Shown here piece after piece: positions 1 to 5,066 of a stretch of 10,959 nt of DNA (position 1 is its first letter; each line of letters begins with the position of its first letter). Source of the stretch: DATBMY01 sp036554605 (GTDB lineage Bacteria > Acidobacteriota > Blastocatellia > UBA7656); contig DATBMY010000249.1 in NCBI GenBank assembly GCA_036554605.1, forward strand, positions 1 through 10,959. Reading direction: 5' to 3'. A program made the translations under genes and the position numbers. The notes under the pieces were generated by a model that worked only from the letters and a program-made list of their open reading frames with translations, ran no database searches and was not told the origin of the DNA.

Positions 1-119
1 TACTTTGCTGACACGGTGTAAGCTTTCCAGCGGCCCTCGACAAACTGCCCGTAGGTCATCTCAGACTGGTTTGCCTTGAGCGGGGCCGGGCTGTTGTTGC
101 GCTCGGTCACCTTCGCCAT
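1..119 (-). CDS. Possible tyrosine recombinase/integrase, N-terminal fragment (runs off the left edge)
   Basis: Thirty-nine codons are visible from an ATG at 119-117, and the frame is still open at base 1. A GGAG ribosome site sits 6 bases upstream of the ATG, and an in-frame TAA lies six codons upstream, so this start is well supported. The peptide begins MAKVTERNNSPAP and continues with EMTYGQFVEGRWKAYTVSAK. The 'MTYGQFVEGRWKAY' stretch resembles the beginning of the SAM-like core-binding domain of phage-type tyrosine integrases, in which an aromatic-rich helix follows the arm-binding domain. No arm-binding domain is seen upstream, so the protein may be an N-terminally shortened or decayed version. 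The catalytic domain, which would settle the identity, lies outside the window. Family assignment is tentative; the existence of a translated gene is more likely than not. Confidence 0.42.
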   Translation of the reverse strand, partial: MAKVTERNNSPAPLKANQSEMTYGQFVEGRWKAYTVSAK

Positions 120-271
120 GATCGGCTCCGATGCTTAGAAAGAATCTCCTTTCTCTTGGCCCGCGTTCTGTTTTCAGGGCCACTCTATTCATTGCCCTCC
201 CCTATGTCAACATAGCCGAGCTGCCGACAGCGATTCCCGGTCTGAGGAAAAATATAGTTAGAGGTGCAGTT

Positions 272-293
272 TAAAGGGAGAGAGGCGTCTCCC
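272..293 (-). terminator. Weak intrinsic terminator after the HNQ-repeat gene
   Basis: On the minus strand, 26 bases past the stop codon of the repeat-protein gene, GGGAGA and TCTCCC form a 6-bp stem around a 6-base loop, followed by TTTAA. The stem is short and the T run minimal, so termination here is plausible but not strong. Confidence 0.35.
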
Positions 294-318
294 CCTATGC
301 GACCGCTTAGCGCCCTGT

Positions 319-765
319 CTAGCCTTTTCTGATGTTTTGATTGTGGTTCGTGCCGCACCCAAACTCGTCGCAATCGCCGCCACGCCTGCCCGCCTTAAGG
401 TTGCTTTTAACCTTTAACCCGCGCGCCGTGGTCTGGTTATGCTGATAGGTAGTGCCGCCGGCCTTCACGTTGGTCTTGATCTTCAAACCTCGTGCGATGG
501 TCTGATTGTGGTTCTTCCATCCCAACCCCGCAGCTTTAACACCGCTCTTTATACGCATGCCGCGAGCTATAGCTTGGTTGTGCTGCAAACTAGAACCGCC
601 AGCCTTGATATTGCTCTTAATCCTCAGACCTCCCGTAATAGTCTGGTTATGCTGCATTTGAGAACCGCCGGCCTTTACATTGGTCTTTACCTTTAGATTC
701 CTCTGCTTTAAGCCATCGTGCCGTATCTGTTGGTTATGGTTTGCGATTATTCTGTTAATTCTCAT
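319..765 (-). CDS. Basic HNQ-repeat protein, 148 aa, function unknown
   Basis: I do not recognise this protein. It starts at an ATG preceded by AGGAG with 6 bases of spacing. The chain is a tandem array with a 23-24-residue period; HNQ recurs at residues 10, 39, 62, 86, 109 and 141. The consensus is HNQTIARGLKIKTNVKAGG plus about four variable residues, usually ending in Q. It is very rich in Lys, Arg, Asn and Gly. The L-K-I-K-x-N-V-K segment alternates hydrophobic and basic residues, which suggests one beta strand per repeat and possibly a solenoid (inference). The C-terminus departs from the repeat with GGDCDEFGCGTNHNQ, containing the only two cysteines. There is no signal peptide or membrane segment. 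Repeat copies differ at many wobble positions while keeping the peptide, indicating selection on protein. It shares an upstream block with the 23-aa gene at 1809-1880. A DNA-, RNA- or surface-binding role is conceivable but unsupported. Confidence 0.72.
   Translation of the reverse strand: MRINRIIANHNQQIRHDGLKQRNLKVKTNVKAGGSQMQHNQTITGGLRIKSNIKAGGSSLQHNQAIARGMRIKSGVKAAGLGWKNHNQTIARGLKIKTNVKAGGTTYQHNQTTARGLKVKSNLKAGRRGGDCDEFGCGTNHNQNIRKG
388..696 (-). repeat. Tandem protein-coding repeat, 69-72 bp units
   Basis: These are the nucleotide-level units encoding residues 24-126 of the HNQ-repeat protein. Four full periods of 69 or 72 bp can be aligned, each reading roughly 'aagcctxaagxtxaagxxxaaygtxaaggc' in the coding sense. 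Units have diverged, mainly at third codon positions, so this is an old coding repeat and not a recent slippage array or CRISPR. Confidence 0.7.
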
Positions 766-800
766 AACTGGCTCCTATATCTCCATTAACTGCATCATTC

Positions 801-817
801 AATCTCACGGTGAGATT
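801..817. promoter_or_regulatory. 17-bp perfect palindrome upstream of the HNQ-repeat gene
   Basis: AATCTCACGGTGAGATT is two 8-base arms around one central base. It lies 36 bases upstream of the ATG of the repeat-protein gene, between the shared block (830-1010) and the ribosome site. It could be a repressor operator or a leader hairpin. The corresponding leader of the 23-aa gene has no equivalent palindrome, so this site would regulate only the repeat protein. Confidence 0.4.
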
Positions 818-829
818 AACTCGGTGGGT

Positions 830-1010
830 GGCGCAGAGATATGAGACTGGTAACAGTGGACGTGTGAAATCAGGCACAGCACAGGGATAACCTGCGAACG
901 TCTTTGAGGGAGTCGTATCAAGGGGTAGATGGAACTTTCACACCGTACCTATGCCAGCAGGAATCAATCGGGCTATTCAGTTTGAGGCGCAACGCGCATT
1001 TGAGCGGCTA
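830..1010. repeat. Duplicated upstream block, copy A
   Basis: This stretch is homologous, in the same orientation, to 1938-2080. Shared anchors are GGCGCAGAG at the left end, GTGTGAAATC-GGCACAGC-C-GGGATAAC in the middle, and GAGGCGCA-CGCGCATT-GAGCGGCTA at the right end. Copy A carries about 38 extra bases after GGGATAAC. It lies immediately upstream of the minus-strand HNQ-repeat gene, as copy B lies upstream of the 23-aa gene, so it may carry a common minus-strand promoter. TTTCACAC (minus sense) is conserved with a T/A-rich hexamer about 19 bases further on, but no consensus promoter is clear. The right portion contains a plus-strand micro-ORF. Confidence 0.7.
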
Positions 1011-1022
1011 GAGGATGCTTAG
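951..1022 (+). CDS. Micro-ORF A, 23 aa, unknown function
   Basis: This short plus-strand ORF inside the duplicated block encodes a peptide with the core GINRAIQFEAQRAFERL followed by EDA and a stop. Its partner at 2021-2083 aligns codon for codon from two codons before GINR. Over the alignable 25 codons, eight changes are synonymous third-base or Arg-codon swaps (for example AAT/AAC, CGG/AGA, CAA/CAG, TTT/TTC), which points to selection on a peptide. Against it, no good ribosome site precedes the ATG. The similarity also extends a few codons upstream of the ATG (Phe-His conserved), so the true start may differ or the two may be relics of one larger ancestral gene. The predicted shape is a short amphipathic helix. 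Confidence 0.33.
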   Translation: MPAGINRAIQFEAQRAFERLEDA

Positions 1023-1042
1023 AACAATCACATCAAAGGCAA

Positions 1043-1078
1043 GGCGGGCCGATCTTCCGCTATGAGTACCGGCCCGCC
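1043..1078 (-). terminator. GC-rich hairpin after the lipoprotein gene
   Basis: GGCGGGCCG and CGGCCCGCC form a perfect 9-bp stem around an 18-base loop. The hairpin begins 12 bases beyond the stop codon of the lipoprotein gene. On the minus strand it is followed by TTGCCTTTG, a poor but T-enriched tract. It probably ends lipoprotein transcription and separates it from the next promoter region. Confidence 0.55.
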
Positions 1079-1090
1079 CCTACACCGGCG

Positions 1091-1672
1091 TCACTTCAGT
1101 GCTCGCCAGATCGGCCCCAGCATCGTCCACCGCCCACCGTCCCAGTAGAAGAGGTGGTACTTCATGCCGGCAACCTTCCCAGGCTCCAAGAATTTCACCT
1201 CGTAGAAAGTCATCCCGGGGCGGAGCACCTTCTCAGCCACCCCACTCGCTCCTCCGGAAAACTCGTTGTAGGCCGCAGAGCCCTTCCCGTAATTGGCAAT
1301 CTCTTCAGTGGTCGCGCCGGTTACATTGACCACGGTCTGCTCCGGCTTGGCGAGTTTTACGGCCTCTGCTTCGCTAATCACCATCTGGCTGTGAAATGTC
1401 GTGATCTGGCGCAGCGTCTCAGGGGAGACATCCTCCCTTAGCGCCATCCTGGCCCGCGCCTCATCCGGTATCAGCGACTGGAGCATGACCGCCGCCTGCT
1501 TAATATCCTTCTTGACATGTATAGTCTGGTGAATCGACTCAAGCAGCGTCTTGAGGTCCTCGGGTTTAATCTCCTGTTTGGTTGCGGCGCCTGCGGCCGG
1601 CCTGCAAGCAGAGAAAGACGAGCTGATGGTCAGCGCGATCAGCAACACGGGCAAAAGCCTGCGGTAATTCAT
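1091..1672 (-). CDS. Putative lipoprotein, 193 aa, function unknown
   Basis: The N-terminus has the form of a lipoprotein signal: basic residues Arg4-Arg5, a hydrophobic run LLPVLLIALTI, then FSAC with Cys23 as the likely lipidated residue. An Ala/Gly-rich tether and a predicted helical region (about residues 35-75) follow. The C-terminal 70 residues are richer in Gly, Tyr and Trp and contain GMKYHLFYWDGGRWTMLGPIW, which looks like a compact beta domain. The start ATG has GGAGG 4 bases upstream. I do not recognise a family. A GC-rich hairpin lies just past the stop. The upstream neighbour is the 23-aa membrane peptide on the same strand (136-base gap), so both could share a transcript. The expected location is a membrane facing the periplasm or exterior. 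The gene call is firm; function is unknown. Confidence 0.8.
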   Translation of the reverse strand: MNYRRLLPVLLIALTISSSFSACRPAAGAATKQEIKPEDLKTLLESIHQTIHVKKDIKQAAVMLQSLIPDEARARMALREDVSPETLRQITTFHSQMVISEAEAVKLAKPEQTVVNVTGATTEEIANYGKGSAAYNEFSGGASGVAEKVLRPGMTFYEVKFLEPGKVAGMKYHLFYWDGGRWTMLGPIWRALK

Positions 1673-1788
1673 AAGTCCTCCTTGATACTGATCCTTAACC
1701 CCTCGAATGAACTGGCCACTCTTGTTCTCCGTGAGGTCATTTTGCGGCTCGGTTATATGCGGTTACGGGCTATTGAATCCGAGTGATC

Positions 1789-1806
1789 GGCCTGCCGCGG
1801 GCGGCC
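1789..1806 (-). terminator. Hairpin directly after the 23-aa gene
   Basis: In the minus sense, two bases past the TAG stop, GGCCGCC and GGCAGGCC can pair (7 bp, one bulge) around a CGC loop. No T tract follows, so it may be a 3' stabilising hairpin or attenuator and not a true terminator. Confidence 0.35.
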
Positions 1807-1808
1807 AG

Positions 1809-1880
1809 CTACTGAATGGCTGGAACCAGCATACCGATCAGGATGGCGATTATGGCTATAACCACTAGATATGATTGCAT
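1809..1880 (-). CDS. 23-aa hydrophobic membrane microprotein, pseudopilin-N-terminus-like
   Basis: The ATG at 1880-1878 is preceded by GGAGGG with 6 bases of spacing, one of the best ribosome sites in the window. The ORF encodes 23 residues and stops with TAG. After Met-Gln-Ser-Tyr-Leu it reads VVIAIIAILIGMLVPAIQ, a single transmembrane helix. The same string of residues is typical of the N-terminal helix of type II/IV pseudopilins (the VVIAIIAILIGLLLPAVQ type in DUF1559-like proteins). Here, however, there is no prepilin cleavage motif and nothing follows the helix. It is therefore either a genuine stand-alone membrane peptide, such as a small subunit, regulator or toxin-like peptide, or a captured pilin helix. 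The upstream block is shared with the HNQ-repeat gene. It is too short for routine gene callers. Confidence 0.6.
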   Translation of the reverse strand: MQSYLVVIAIIAILIGMLVPAIQ

Positions 1881-1937
1881 GATTGTCCCTCCATTAAATG
1901 TTCTGTTCAAATACGAAGGCAGGATAGTTCAACTAAG

Positions 1938-2080
1938 GGCGCAGAGGTATAAAACATGTAACAGCAAAGGTGTGAAATCGGGCACAGCGCCGGGATAACA
2001 GGAGTTTCCATCCTCTATCTATGCTGCCAGGTATCAACAGAACAATCCTGCTTGAGGCGCAGCGCGCATTCGAGCGGCTA
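1938..2080. repeat. Duplicated upstream block, copy B
   Basis: This is the shorter copy of the block at 830-1010. Alignment starts at GGCGCAGAG and ends at GAGCGGCTA, with the very similar 30-base core around GTGTGAAATCGGGCACAGC. It precedes the minus-strand 23-aa gene and contains micro-ORF B. The outer end lies only 21 bases from the IS1-family element, so the insertion is just beyond the block. Confidence 0.7.
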
Positions 2081-2083
2081 TGA
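2021..2083 (+). CDS. Micro-ORF B, 20 aa, partner of micro-ORF A
   Basis: It encodes a 20-residue peptide with the core GINRTILLEAQRAFERL and stops directly after Leu, three residues earlier than micro-ORF A. The codon-aligned, largely synonymous divergence from copy A is the only evidence for translation. AGGAG lies about 17 bases before the ATG, too far for a normal ribosome site. It may be a real short peptide or a conserved relic of a duplicated larger gene. Confidence 0.33.
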   Translation: MLPGINRTILLEAQRAFERL

Positions 2084-2101
2084 AAGCCCCGTTCAATTCA
2101 G

Positions 2102-2125
2102 GGTCGTGATTGAGAAAAGATGCTG
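2102..2125 (+). repeat. IS left terminal inverted repeat
   Basis: Reads GGTCGTGATTGAGAAAAGAT then GCTG. It matches the reverse complement of the right end at 21 of 24 positions; the outermost seven bases and the inner AAAAGATGCTG are identical. Confidence 0.88.
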
Positions 2126-2156
2126 GTGGAGCAAGCCACACCTGTCAAGCTAATCT

Positions 2157-2861
2157 TTGAATGTGCAATACAAAGAAATCAGCTGCCCCAGGTGCGGCTC
2201 GCTTTCTATTATCAAGAATGGCAGAACCGCTCTGGGAAAGCAACGCTATCGCTGTAAGTGGTGCCTGCGCCAGTTCATCACTGACTACTCTTACCAGGGC
2301 TGTAGGCAGGAGCTGCGAAACCTCATCGTCCCTATGACTATGAACGGATCAGGCATTAGTGACATATCACGCGTGCTTCGAGTCAGCATAAACACCGTGC
2401 TCAAGACCATCCGACAGCAGGCCGCACTGGTCCAACAGCCAGTAGTGCCTGAGCGCATCACCGAGTTGGAAATAGATGAGATGTGGTCATTTGTGGGCAA
2501 TAAGGCCAACCAGAAATGGCTGTGGTACGCCTTCGATCCTTCACGCAAGAAGGTAGTCTGCTGGGAGTTGGGCCGAAGGACGGATGCGACTTGCCGGAGG
2601 CTGCTGGAGAAGTTAGGGGGCTGTCAGGTGCTGCGCTTCTGCACGGATGAGTGGGAGTCATACCAGAAGTAGTTGCCTGAGGAGCGGCACTGGGTAGGCA
2701 AAGAGTTGATGCAGGCGATAGAGCGCAATAAGCTGAACTTCCGCACGCACCTGAAGAGGTTGCAGAGGGAGACGATCTGCTTCTCGAAGGCTGAGGACAT
2801 GCACGAGGCGGTGACGAAGCTCTACATCAGGCACTTGAACGCTCGTCAGCATCTTTTGTGA
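2157..2861 (+). pseudogene. IS1-family DDE transposase interrupted by an amber stop
   Basis: The reading frame runs from a TTG at 2157 (GTG at 2163 is an alternative) to TAG at 2670-2672. It continues in the same frame to TGA at 2859-2861, giving 234 codons if the TAG is read through; IS1 transposases are about 232 residues. Visible parts are a CxxC...CxxC zinc finger (Cys10, 13, 33, 36), a helix-turn-helix region (about residues 50-90), and the catalytic triad: Asp107 in EIDEMWSF, Asp164 in CTDEWESY, and Glu189 in QAIERNKLNFR. The TAG is codon 172, between the second Asp and the Glu, so the translated product lacks the third catalytic residue and should be inactive. The downstream part LPEERHWVGKELMQAIER is otherwise intact, so the mutation is recent, or is a sequencing error. 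Unlike IS1 itself, no frameshift between insA and insB is needed. Confidence 0.88.
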
Positions 2862-2870
2862 AGCACGACC
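2847..2870 (-). repeat. IS right terminal inverted repeat
   Basis: The mirror of 2102-2125. It contains the last codons and the TGA of the transposase gene, as is usual in compact IS1-type elements. Confidence 0.88.
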
Positions 2871-3016
2871 ATATATTATTTATTAGGTCACTCGGGACGA
2901 TCTTAATAGATTGCATCTGTTTTCCTCGTCGAACGGTCATCAGGTCACGACTCGGGTCACGGTTTCGTGCGAAAATATCCAAAACTCTGCGAGGTTATCT
3001 GAGGCTAAGTTACGAA

Positions 3017-3043
3017 AACAGAACGCGAGCAAAACCTTCTGTT
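3017..3043 (-). terminator. Possible terminator of the ABC transporter array
   Basis: In the minus sense, 23 bases past the stop of the ATPase gene, AACAGAA pairs with TTCTGTT (7 bp, 13-base loop), followed by TTCGTAAC. The stem is AT-rich and the T tract short, so this is a weak candidate. The rest of 2871-3066 shows no gene or stronger signal. Confidence 0.33.
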
Positions 3044-3066
3044 ATTCTCTCCATAAGATTTCCCGA

Positions 3067-4149
3067 TCAGCCCGACTTCAAGATCGATTCTCCGCTATCT
3101 ATGTCGAAAAATACGGCGCGGGCCGTATCGAAACGCGCCCAGACCGGCGCATCGATATCGGCGCGGAAATCCCCCGCGGCGCGCGCGACTATTCTTTCGC
3201 CGCCAAGTCTCAGAAAGACGAGCGTCTCGTTGCCCATCATCTCGGTCACGTGGACGCGTGCTGTCGTCCAGCCTTCGCGCTCGCTCATAGAAAGCTCCAC
3301 GTGCTCGGGGCGCACGCCAAGGGTCACTTGCTCGCGCGCTGAAAGCATCTCGAGCTCGCTTTCGCCAATCGTGAGCGCGAGGCCGCCGCTTATGAATGTG
3401 CGCGACTCGCGCTCCAATTGCCCGTCGATGAAATTCATGCTGGGGCTCCCGACGAACTCGGCCACGAAGCGATTGGCCGGGCGATTGTATATATTAATCG
3501 GCGTGTCGAACTGCTGAAGCTTGCCCCCGCGCATCAACGCTACTCTATGCGCGAGCGTCATGGCTTCGGCCTGATCGTGCGTGACGTATATAGTCGTGGT
3601 GCCAAGCTCGTGCTGCAATCGTTTCAGCTCTCCGCGCATCTGGAGACGTAGCCTGGCGTCGAGGTTCGATAGAGGCTCGTCCATAAGATAGACGCGGGGC
3701 TCGCGTATGATCGCGCGTGCTAGCGCCACGCGCTGCCGCTCGCCGCCCGAAAGCTCGCGCGGGCGCCGCTTCAGCAGCCCGTCGATTTCAAGAAGACCGG
3801 CGACCGCGCGCACGCGTCCCTCGATGTCGCCCCTGGCGGCCCGCCGCACCCGCAGCGGGTATGCGATATTTTCGGCGACGGTCATGTGCGGATAGAGCGC
3901 GTAATTTTGAAATACCATCGCCACGTCGCGATGGCGTGTAGGCTTGTCATTCACGCGCTCGCCGCCGATGAATATATTTCCCTCGGTCGCATCTTCGAGC
4001 CCCGCCAGCATCCTCAGCGTCGTCGTCTTGCCGCAGCCCGAAGGGCCGAGCAGCACGATGAACTCGCCCGCCTCGATCGCGAGATCGAGCCGGTCGACGG
4101 CCGCGCGCCCGCCAAACCGCTTCGTCACATTTTCCAATCTCACATCCAT
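3067..4149 (-). CDS. ugpC: CUT1-type sugar ABC transporter ATPase (MalK/UgpC family)
   Basis: This is the 360-residue ATP-hydrolysing subunit that would drive an inner-membrane importer for a sugar, polyol or glycerol-3-phosphate. Motifs are complete: Walker A GPSGCGKT (35-42), Q-loop Gln81 in VFQNYALYPHMTV, signature LSGGERQR (133-140), Walker B VYLMDEP (153-159), D-loop SNLD (161-164) and switch His191. After about residue 235 comes the C-terminal TOBE/MOP-type regulatory domain characteristic of MalK-like ATPases (VTLGVRPEHVEL, VTEMMGNETLVFL). Its length is typical. No clear ribosome site precedes the ATG; instead, a long inverted repeat fills the 92-base gap to the upstream permease gene. 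Substrate cannot be read from an ATPase of this family, several of which serve more than one importer. The symbol indicates family, not proven substrate. Confidence 0.93.
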   Translation of the reverse strand: MDVRLENVTKRFGGRAAVDRLDLAIEAGEFIVLLGPSGCGKTTTLRMLAGLEDATEGNIFIGGERVNDKPTRHRDVAMVFQNYALYPHMTVAENIAYPLRVRRAARGDIEGRVRAVAGLLEIDGLLKRRPRELSGGERQRVALARAIIREPRVYLMDEPLSNLDARLRLQMRGELKRLQHELGTTTIYVTHDQAEAMTLAHRVALMRGGKLQQFDTPINIYNRPANRFVAEFVGSPSMNFIDGQLERESRTFISGGLALTIGESELEMLSAREQVTLGVRPEHVELSMSEREGWTTARVHVTEMMGNETLVFLRLGGERIVARAAGDFRADIDAPVWARFDTARAVFFDIDSGESILKSG

Positions 4150-4155
4150 AAAAGC

Positions 4156-4243
4156 AGGGATCAGGGATCACGGGTCGGGGGTCAGGGTCAGGGATTGTCA
4201 CTAATGAGAATCCCTGACCCCTGACCTCTGTTCCCTGGTCCCT
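4156..4243 (-). repeat. Long imperfect inverted repeat made of TCAGGG-like units
   Basis: The left arm (4156-4198) is a string of AGGGATC / GGTCAGGG units. The right arm (4209-4243) is nearly its reverse complement, with about 28 of 33 pairs once one extra TCAGGG is looped out. The apex is about 10 bases. The right arm touches the stop codon of the permease gene, and the left arm ends 6 bases before the ATPase start. In RNA this would be a very stable hairpin, able to protect the permease message, attenuate the ATPase message or occlude its ribosome site. Confidence 0.65.
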
Positions 4244-5066
4244 AGCCCTTCACCGCGCCGAGCGAGAGGCCGCGCACGAGGTGGCGTTGGACGGCCAGCG
4301 CGAATATCAGGATGGGCAGCATTGCTATGACGCCCGCGGCGCTCATCACGCCCCACTTCGTTTCGTACTGGGTAACACGGCCCGCGATGCCTACCGGGAG
4401 CGTCATCGAGGCGTCGGTCTGCGTCAGCGCCAGAGCGAACAGGAATTCATTCCACGAGATGATGAGGCAAAAAATGGCCGTCGCCGCCAGCCCCGGCCGC
4501 GCCATGGGAAGCAAGACCCGCCAGAGCGCGCCCAGCCGGGTGTCGCCATCGACCATCGCCGCCTCTTCAACCTCGCGCGGTATCTCGCGAAAAAAGCCGC
4601 GCATCATCCAGACCACGAACGGCAAATTCATCCCAGTATAGACCACCACGAGCGATAAGACGGAGTTGCGCAACCCGAGATCGCTCATCATCACAAAGAA
4701 GGGAATCGCGCTCAGGATAGGCGGGAACATTCGCGTCGAAAGTATCCACAGTGATAACCGCCGGTCGAGCCGCCCGGGCCATCTGAGCCTCGCCAGAGCA
4801 TATCCAGCCAGCGTGCCCGCCACCATCGCGCACACGGTTGAAGCGACCGCGGCCACCGCGCTCGTCATCAGGTATCGCCCGAACGAGCGGACGAAAAGCG
4901 CGTCATGATAATGAGCGAGCGTCGGCGCGAAGGCGAACCATTTCGGCGGAGATGAAAACTGGTCGACCTCGGCCTTCAGCGATATGGTGATCATCCAGTA
5001 GACCGGCGCGACAGTCACCAGGACCGCAAGGATGAGCAGCGCGTATTTCGCCGCGCGCGCCGTCAT
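4242..5066 (-). CDS. ugpE: CUT1 ABC transporter permease, MalG/UgpE type
   Basis: This is a 274-residue integral membrane subunit. The N-terminal helix (8-30) leads into the periplasmic SLKAEVDQFSSPPKWF segment typical of MalG-like permeases. Further hydrophobic helices lie at about 67-92, 104-128, 136-155, 192-212 and 240-260, six in all. The EAA loop that docks on the ATPase is EVEEAAMVDGDTRLGALWRV then LLP, beginning at residue 165, with the conserved Gly at 174. The C-terminus ends in LVRGLSLGAVKG, a common ending in this family. AGGAG lies 5 bases before the ATG, and the start overlaps the stop of the upstream permease by four bases (ATGA), so the two are translationally coupled and the stoichiometric partnership is secure. 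The substrate is unknown because no binding protein is present. Confidence 0.92.
   Translation of the reverse strand: MTARAAKYALLILAVLVTVAPVYWMITISLKAEVDQFSSPPKWFAFAPTLAHYHDALFVRSFGRYLMTSAVAAVASTVCAMVAGTLAGYALARLRWPGRLDRRLSLWILSTRMFPPILSAIPFFVMMSDLGLRNSVLSLVVVYTGMNLPFVVWMMRGFFREIPREVEEAAMVDGDTRLGALWRVLLPMARPGLAATAIFCLIISWNEFLFALALTQTDASMTLPVGIAGRVTQYETKWGVMSAAGVIAMLPILIFALAVQRHLVRGLSLGAVKG

Larger units (their letters stand above)
2102..2870 (+). mobile_element. IS1-family insertion sequence, 769 bp
   Basis: Length (769 bp against 768 bp for IS1 itself), terminal inverted repeats of 24 bp with 21 matches, and a single IS1-type DDE transposase reading frame that ends within the right repeat define the element. 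The transposase is broken by an in-frame TAG. IS1 elements normally duplicate 8-9 bp of target, but the flanks (TCAATTCAG on the left, ATATATTAT on the right) do not match. The element also sits at the change from the accessory small-gene region to the ABC/Kai array. This suggests a past IS-mediated deletion or rearrangement, or loss of the duplication by mutation. Confidence 0.9.

Noticed and set aside
185..373. 62-codon minus-strand ORF below the HNQ-repeat gene
   Set aside because: It starts inside the repeat gene in another frame, crosses its putative terminator and shows no ribosome site or family likeness.
388..696. Regular repeats as a CRISPR array
   Set aside because: Units of 69-72 bp are diverged throughout, keep an open reading frame and have no repeat/spacer structure.
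929..985. Alternative plus-strand micro-ORF beginning MELSHRTYASR in block A
   Set aside because: AAGGGG lies just before its ATG, but copy B has no ATG at that point and this frame is poorly conserved compared with the GINR...FERL frame.
1816..1998. 60-codon plus-strand ORF across the 23-aa gene and block B
   Set aside because: It is not conserved in the corresponding part of block A, and the minus strand has the better ribosome site and a coherent membrane helix.
2093..2879. Target-site duplication around the IS
   Set aside because: The 8-9 bases on the left (TCAATTCAG) and right (ATATATTAT) do not match in any near register.
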